DNA of 64,000 nucleotides from Emergencia timonensis (GTDB lineage Bacteria; Bacillota; Clostridia; Peptostreptococcales; Anaerovoracaceae), in the NCBI RefSeq assembly GCF_900086585.1, contig NZ_FLKM01000008.1, positions 1,871,652-1,935,651 on the forward strand, in the 5' to 3' direction. This document shows positions 59,486-64,000 of the stretch, piece after piece; the stretch's first letter is position 1; each line of letters opens with the position of its first letter. The position numbers and the translations under genes are program-made. Below the pieces are notes generated by a model. It had not been told where the DNA came from, made no database searches, and saw only the letters and a list, made by a program, of their open reading frames with translations.

Positions 59486-61045
59486 ATGGAAACAAGTATT
59501 TTATCATTAATCCCTATCATCCTGACCATCGGTCTTGCGATTAAGACGAGGAACGTTTTAGTATCGCTGTTCGCGGGTGTATTTTCCGGCGTGTTGATTT
59601 TGTCTGCTGGTCATCCGATTACCGCGGTAAAGTCCATGATAGGCGACTACGTTATGGCGCAGCTTTTGGACAGCTACAACGCCGGCATCATCGTACTGCT
59701 GGTCTTCATCGGCGGATTTGTAGCCCTGATCGAAAAATCTGGCGGAGCGGAAGCCTTTGCCAGATGTGTCGCTCATTTTGTCAACACCAGATGCAAGACA
59801 CAGATTGCGGCATGGATTGCCGGCATCGCTGTCTTCTTCTCTGAGCTGGGCACACCCCTCATCGTCGGCCCGATCTTTACGCCGATTTTCGAGAAAATGC
59901 GTATTTCGAAGGAAAAGCTGGCCTGGATCATCGACACCACCGCGTCGCCGGTCTGCGTGCTGATTCCCTTTATCGGCTGGGGCGTCTATTCTATGGGTCT
60001 GATCAAGACGGAACTGGAAGCCTTACATATTACAGATATCACTGACTGGACCGCGTTCATCCATGCGATTCCGTTTCAGATCTACCCGATTCTCTGTCTG
60101 ATCATGGTACCGATGGTAGCCTTTTCGAGAAAAGAGTTCGGCGCTATGGCAAAGGCAGAACTGAATGCGCAGAAGGGCATCTTCTCTACGATTGGTAATG
60201 CTGAAGAACTGGAAAAGAAGTCCATGGTTCTGGACAACCATACACCGCTGGTCGTCGTATTGGCACCGCTGCTTGTGCTCTTTGTGACGCTCTTCGGAAT
60301 CTTGGCTCCACAGCACTTCCCAATCAAGCAGGTTCCTGGCGGAGATTTCAGAATCGCATTGATTACAGGTTATCTCTTTGCTGCCATCACTATGATCGTA
60401 CTCATGGCTTTTTACAAGGTAAAGCCGCTGAAGGAAGGCATCTCCATCTACATCAAAGGACTGGGAAAGCTTTTCGAATGTATTCTGATGCTGGTTCTGG
60501 CCTGGGGACTCAGCTCTGTAGGTAAAGCCCTGGGAACTTCTGAATACATCGTACAGATGGCAGAGGGCAATATTCCGGCATGGAGTATCCCGGCAATCAT
60601 CTTCATCATCGGCGCTTTGATGTCATTCTCCACAGGCACGTCCTGGGGAACCTTTGCCATCGTCATGCCTATTGCGATTCCGATGGCAGTGGCTCTCGGC
60701 GCGCCGCTGTATGTCACCATTGCAGCGGTACTTTCCGGCGGACTCTTTGGCGACCACTGTTCACCGGTATCTGATACGACTATTTTGGCAGCCACAGGTT
60801 CTTCCTGCGGACTGATGGAACACATGTGGACCCAGCTTCCGTATGCCATGATCTGTGCCAGCGTATCCATTGTGGGATTCATCGCGGCAGGCATCACGGA
60901 CAGCGTCATCGTCACAGTCGTATGCGCGGTGTTATTAGTTATCGTATATAATCTGGCAGGTAAGCTCAAGGGCGTTTCTGTCAAGAATCTAAATATAAAG
61001 GATATAGAAAAACTGGAAGCCGAAGAAGCTTCTCAGTCAGTATAA
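59486..61045 (+). CDS. NhaC-family antiporter (NhaC2)
   Basis: 519 residues from the ATG at 59486 (TAGGAGG 6 nt upstream); an upstream in-frame GTG would add 53 non-membrane residues with no ribosome site. Twelve spans. Family motifs: FFSELGTPLIVGPIFTPIFEKM, SFSTGTSWGTFAIVMPIAIPMAVALG, GGLFGDHCSPVSDTTILAATGS. Second NhaC paralogue of the zone, but only distantly like NhaC1, so probably a different substrate. Cotranscribed with argH (15 nt). Confidence 0.9.
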   Translation: METSILSLIPIILTIGLAIKTRNVLVSLFAGVFSGVLILSAGHPITAVKSMIGDYVMAQLLDSYNAGIIVLLVFIGGFVALIEKSGGAEAFARCVAHFVNTRCKTQIAAWIAGIAVFFSELGTPLIVGPIFTPIFEKMRISKEKLAWIIDTTASPVCVLIPFIGWGVYSMGLIKTELEALHITDITDWTAFIHAIPFQIYPILCLIMVPMVAFSRKEFGAMAKAELNAQKGIFSTIGNAEELEKKSMVLDNHTPLVVVLAPLLVLFVTLFGILAPQHFPIKQVPGGDFRIALITGYLFAAITMIVLMAFYKVKPLKEGISIYIKGLGKLFECILMLVLAWGLSSVGKALGTSEYIVQMAEGNIPAWSIPAIIFIIGALMSFSTGTSWGTFAIVMPIAIPMAVALGAPLYVTIAAVLSGGLFGDHCSPVSDTTILAATGSSCGLMEHMWTQLPYAMICASVSIVGFIAAGITDSVIVTVVCAVLLVIVYNLAGKLKGVSVKNLNIKDIEKLEAEEASQSV

Positions 61046-61060
61046 TTGGAGGTGTTTTAT

Positions 61061-62443
61061 ATGGCCAGCTTATGGGGCGGTAGATTTGAAAAGGATATGG
61101 ACGACATCGTAAAAGAGTTCAATGCGTCCATCGGTTTTGACAAGAGAATGTATAACGAAGATATCGACGGCAGCATCGCACATGTGACCATGCTCGCAGA
61201 ACAGGGCATCGTGACTTTGGCTGAAGCGGAGCAGATTGTGGCCGGTCTTGAAAAGATCAGGGAGAAAATCAAAAGCGGTGAAATCGTCTTCACGGTAGAT
61301 GACGAAGATATCCATATGGGCATCGAGAGCAGGCTCATCGCCGAAATCGGCGACGTGGGCAAAAAGCTTCACACGGCGAGAAGCAGAAACGACCAGTGCC
61401 AGGTGGACGGACGAATGTATCTGAAAAAGGAAATCAGAGAAATCGTCCACAGACTTTGCTATCTGGAATCTGTGATTCTGGAGAAGGCTGAGAAGTATGC
61501 CGACTCTATCACTGTGGGATTTACCCATATGCAGCATGCACAGCCGATCACCATCGGCTTTGTCTTCATGGCATATTTCCAGATGTTCAGAAGAGATATC
61601 GAAAGACTCATGGATGCTTATGAGAGAATGAACCTCTGTCCGTTAGGCGCTTGCGCTTTGGCGGGAACCACTTTGCCGACCAACAGAGCGAGAACGGCAG
61701 AGCTGCTGGGTTTTGACGCGCCGACGGAAAACGCCATGGACAGCGTCAGCGACCGGGACTACAGCCTGGAATTCCTCTCGGACGCTTCGATCTCCATGAT
61801 GCACCTGTCCCGGTGGGCGGAAGAATTCGTCTGGTGGAACTCCCAGGAATTCTCTTATATCGCCATCGACGACAGCTACTGTACCGGCAGCAGCATCATG
61901 CCGCAGAAGAAGAACCCGGATATGGCGGAACTGCTCCGCGGAAAGGTGGGCAGAGTCTACGGCGACCTGATGCAGCTTCTGACCGTAATGAAGGGGACGC
62001 CTCTTGCCTACAACAAGGACTTCCAGGAGGATAAAGAAAGCCTCTTCGATGCGGTGGATACGTGGAAAGCCAGCATTCAGATTTTTGCCAACATGCTGGA
62101 TAAAACTGAGTTCAGAATGGATCAGATTGAGAAGCAGTTTGCTAAAGGCTTCCTCAATGCCACGGATATTGCGGAGCACTTTGCCAAACAGGGTATTCCA
62201 TTCAGAGAAGCTCATTCCATCGTAGGTCAGATGGTAAAGACCTGTGAGCAGAAGGACTGCGACTTTGAGGATCTGACGGAGGAAGAACTGCAGGCCATTG
62301 ACAGTCGCGTGACCCGCGAATCTTTGGGTGATATCAGCATCAAAGCCTGCGTGGATGCCAGAGTTTCCTTCGGCGGCACTGCACCGAGCGAAGTGAGAAG
62401 GCAGATCAAAGTCGGCGAAGCATGGCTAGCAGATATTAAATAA
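61061..62443 (+). CDS. argH: Argininosuccinate lyase
   Basis: 460 residues from the ATG at 61061 (TTGGAGGTG upstream). Aspartase/fumarase superfamily: LWGGRFEKDMDDIVKEFN at the start, TARSRNDQ (substrate loop), GFTHMQHAQPITIG with catalytic His, and the signature GSSIMPQKKNPD with the catalytic Ser loop. Reaction: argininosuccinate to arginine plus fumarate. No argG or other arginine biosynthesis gene nearby; it follows an NhaC exchanger under sigma-54, so it may work in a catabolic route. Fumarate would feed the fumarase and malic enzyme downstream. Confidence 0.95.
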   Translation: MASLWGGRFEKDMDDIVKEFNASIGFDKRMYNEDIDGSIAHVTMLAEQGIVTLAEAEQIVAGLEKIREKIKSGEIVFTVDDEDIHMGIESRLIAEIGDVGKKLHTARSRNDQCQVDGRMYLKKEIREIVHRLCYLESVILEKAEKYADSITVGFTHMQHAQPITIGFVFMAYFQMFRRDIERLMDAYERMNLCPLGACALAGTTLPTNRARTAELLGFDAPTENAMDSVSDRDYSLEFLSDASISMMHLSRWAEEFVWWNSQEFSYIAIDDSYCTGSSIMPQKKNPDMAELLRGKVGRVYGDLMQLLTVMKGTPLAYNKDFQEDKESLFDAVDTWKASIQIFANMLDKTEFRMDQIEKQFAKGFLNATDIAEHFAKQGIPFREAHSIVGQMVKTCEQKDCDFEDLTEEELQAIDSRVTRESLGDISIKACVDARVSFGGTAPSEVRRQIKVGEAWLADIK

Positions 62444-62457
62444 ATGCCGAAACTGAT

Positions 62458-62502
62458 AAATCTGCCAGAAAGAGTGGAAAAAAACTGTTTTATGGCAGAT
62501 TT
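62458..62502 (+). repeat. GTGCCATAA palindrome family, copy E / probable argH terminator
   Basis: AAATCTGCCA (62458-62467) and TGGCAGATTT (62493-62502) form a perfect 10-bp stem with TT after it; TTTATGGCAGATTT matches the right arm of copy A. It can act as the argH terminator. Confidence 0.6.
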
Positions 62503-62538
62503 TCATAAACGGGAAGGTCTACCATTACCTTTGCCGCC

Positions 62539-62567
62539 TTGCGGTCCTACTGACAGAATGGTATATT
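62539..62567 (+). promoter_or_regulatory. Sigma-A promoter of the malic enzyme-fumarase operon
   Basis: TTGCGG (62539-62544), 17-nt spacer, TATATT (62562-62567) with TG one base upstream (extended -10). Confidence 0.65.
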
Positions 62568-62598
62568 ATAAATAACAAACACGAAAGGATGGAATGAT

Positions 62599-63767
<1,169 letters not shown>

Positions 63768-63768
<1 letters not shown>

Positions 63769-64000
63769 TGGATTATCGTATAGAACACGACACCATGGGC
63801 GAAGTGAAGGTGCCGGCCGACAAATACTGGGGCGCCCAGACGGAAAGAAGCTTTGAAAATTTTAAGATCGGCTCAACGAAGATGCCTCTCGAAATCATTC
63901 ACGCTTTTGGTGTACTAAAAAAGGCAGCGGCTCTGGCCAACTGGAGTCTGGGTATGATTGACGCACAGCGGGCTGAACTGATTGCAGGTGTGTGTGACGA
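63768..64000 (+). CDS. fumC: Class II fumarase (5' part; continues past the window)
   Basis: GTG start at 63768 with GGAGG 7 nt upstream. The first 77 residues read [20 protein letters not shown], then [20 protein letters not shown] and [10 protein letters not shown], the standard N-terminus of fumarate hydratase class II; aspartate ammonia-lyase is the main alternative (it usually has MGE..VP..AYYG.QT.RA), but NFKIG and the Pro-Leu-Glu next to IIHAFG favour fumarase. Reversible hydration of fumarate to malate. Coupled to malic enzyme. Confidence 0.88.

Overview
The window reads as chromosomal DNA of a low-to-mid GC, Gram-positive, strictly anaerobic Clostridia-type bacterium, perhaps close to the Anaerovoracaceae/Eubacteriales family XIII. 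This placement is inference from gene content: Bce-type peptide-sensing ABC transporters, AgrCA-type LytTR two-component systems, a potABCD operon with a potC-potD fusion, a two-subunit aconitase X, an Fe-S enoate reductase, CarD, LrgAB, and sigma-54 activators beside NhaC antiporters. Shine-Dalgarno sites are strong (AGGAGG). I saw no rRNA, tRNA, prophage, insertion sequence or CRISPR array.

Layout. 0-8 kb: a partial flavoprotein; an FAD oxidoreductase with a Rieske tail; a SorC-type regulator followed at once by a LytTR response regulator and its kinase; a three-gene ABC-2 exporter. 8-11 kb: dhaL-dhaK with an LsrF-like aldolase/thiolase and a small VOC-like protein. 11-16.3 kb: an AgrCA-like pair divergent from a Bce-like ABC transporter. 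16.3-21.4 kb: lrgAB, two CobW-family GTPases (one with a His-rich metal-binding repeat tract, one joined to a DUF1980-like domain) and CarD. 21.4-26 kb: an XRE-cupin regulator and the polyamine uptake operon. 26-27.3 kb: an AT-rich TetR/acetyltransferase pair that looks horizontally acquired. 27.5-32.3 kb: a complete Bce-type resistance module. 32.4-44.6 kb: YfcC transporter and PepD dipeptidase, an acyl-CoA synthetase remnant, a PTS EIIC-EAL fusion, a secreted GH25 lysozyme, DUF5685 and J-domain proteins, a D-cysteine desulfhydrase-like enzyme, a tocopherol-cyclase-like protein and a DUF554 membrane protein.

44.6-64 kb is metabolic. A minus-strand operon encodes aconitase X (large and small subunits) and an enoate reductase, with an MFS transporter upstream. 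Next comes a sigma-54 zone: two NhaC antiporters, a nitroreductase, two PrpR-like activators with a winged-helix C-terminus instead of a Fis domain, and a tandem pair of deacetylase-fold proteins, the second lacking the metal ligands. I can read four -24/-12 promoters by eye. The NhaC2 gene has a leader of about 310 nt and is followed by argH, malic enzyme and fumarase, which together could take fumarate to pyruvate.

Most notable non-coding signals: a two-copy structured element at convergent gene ends (10995-11328 and 41681-41820); a five-member intergenic palindrome family built on GTGCCATAAA/TTTATGGCAC; a multi-hairpin element with mutually exclusive pairings (21436-21598); a 60-bp tandem repeat upstream of lrgA; and an operator shared by the two Bce-type transporters.
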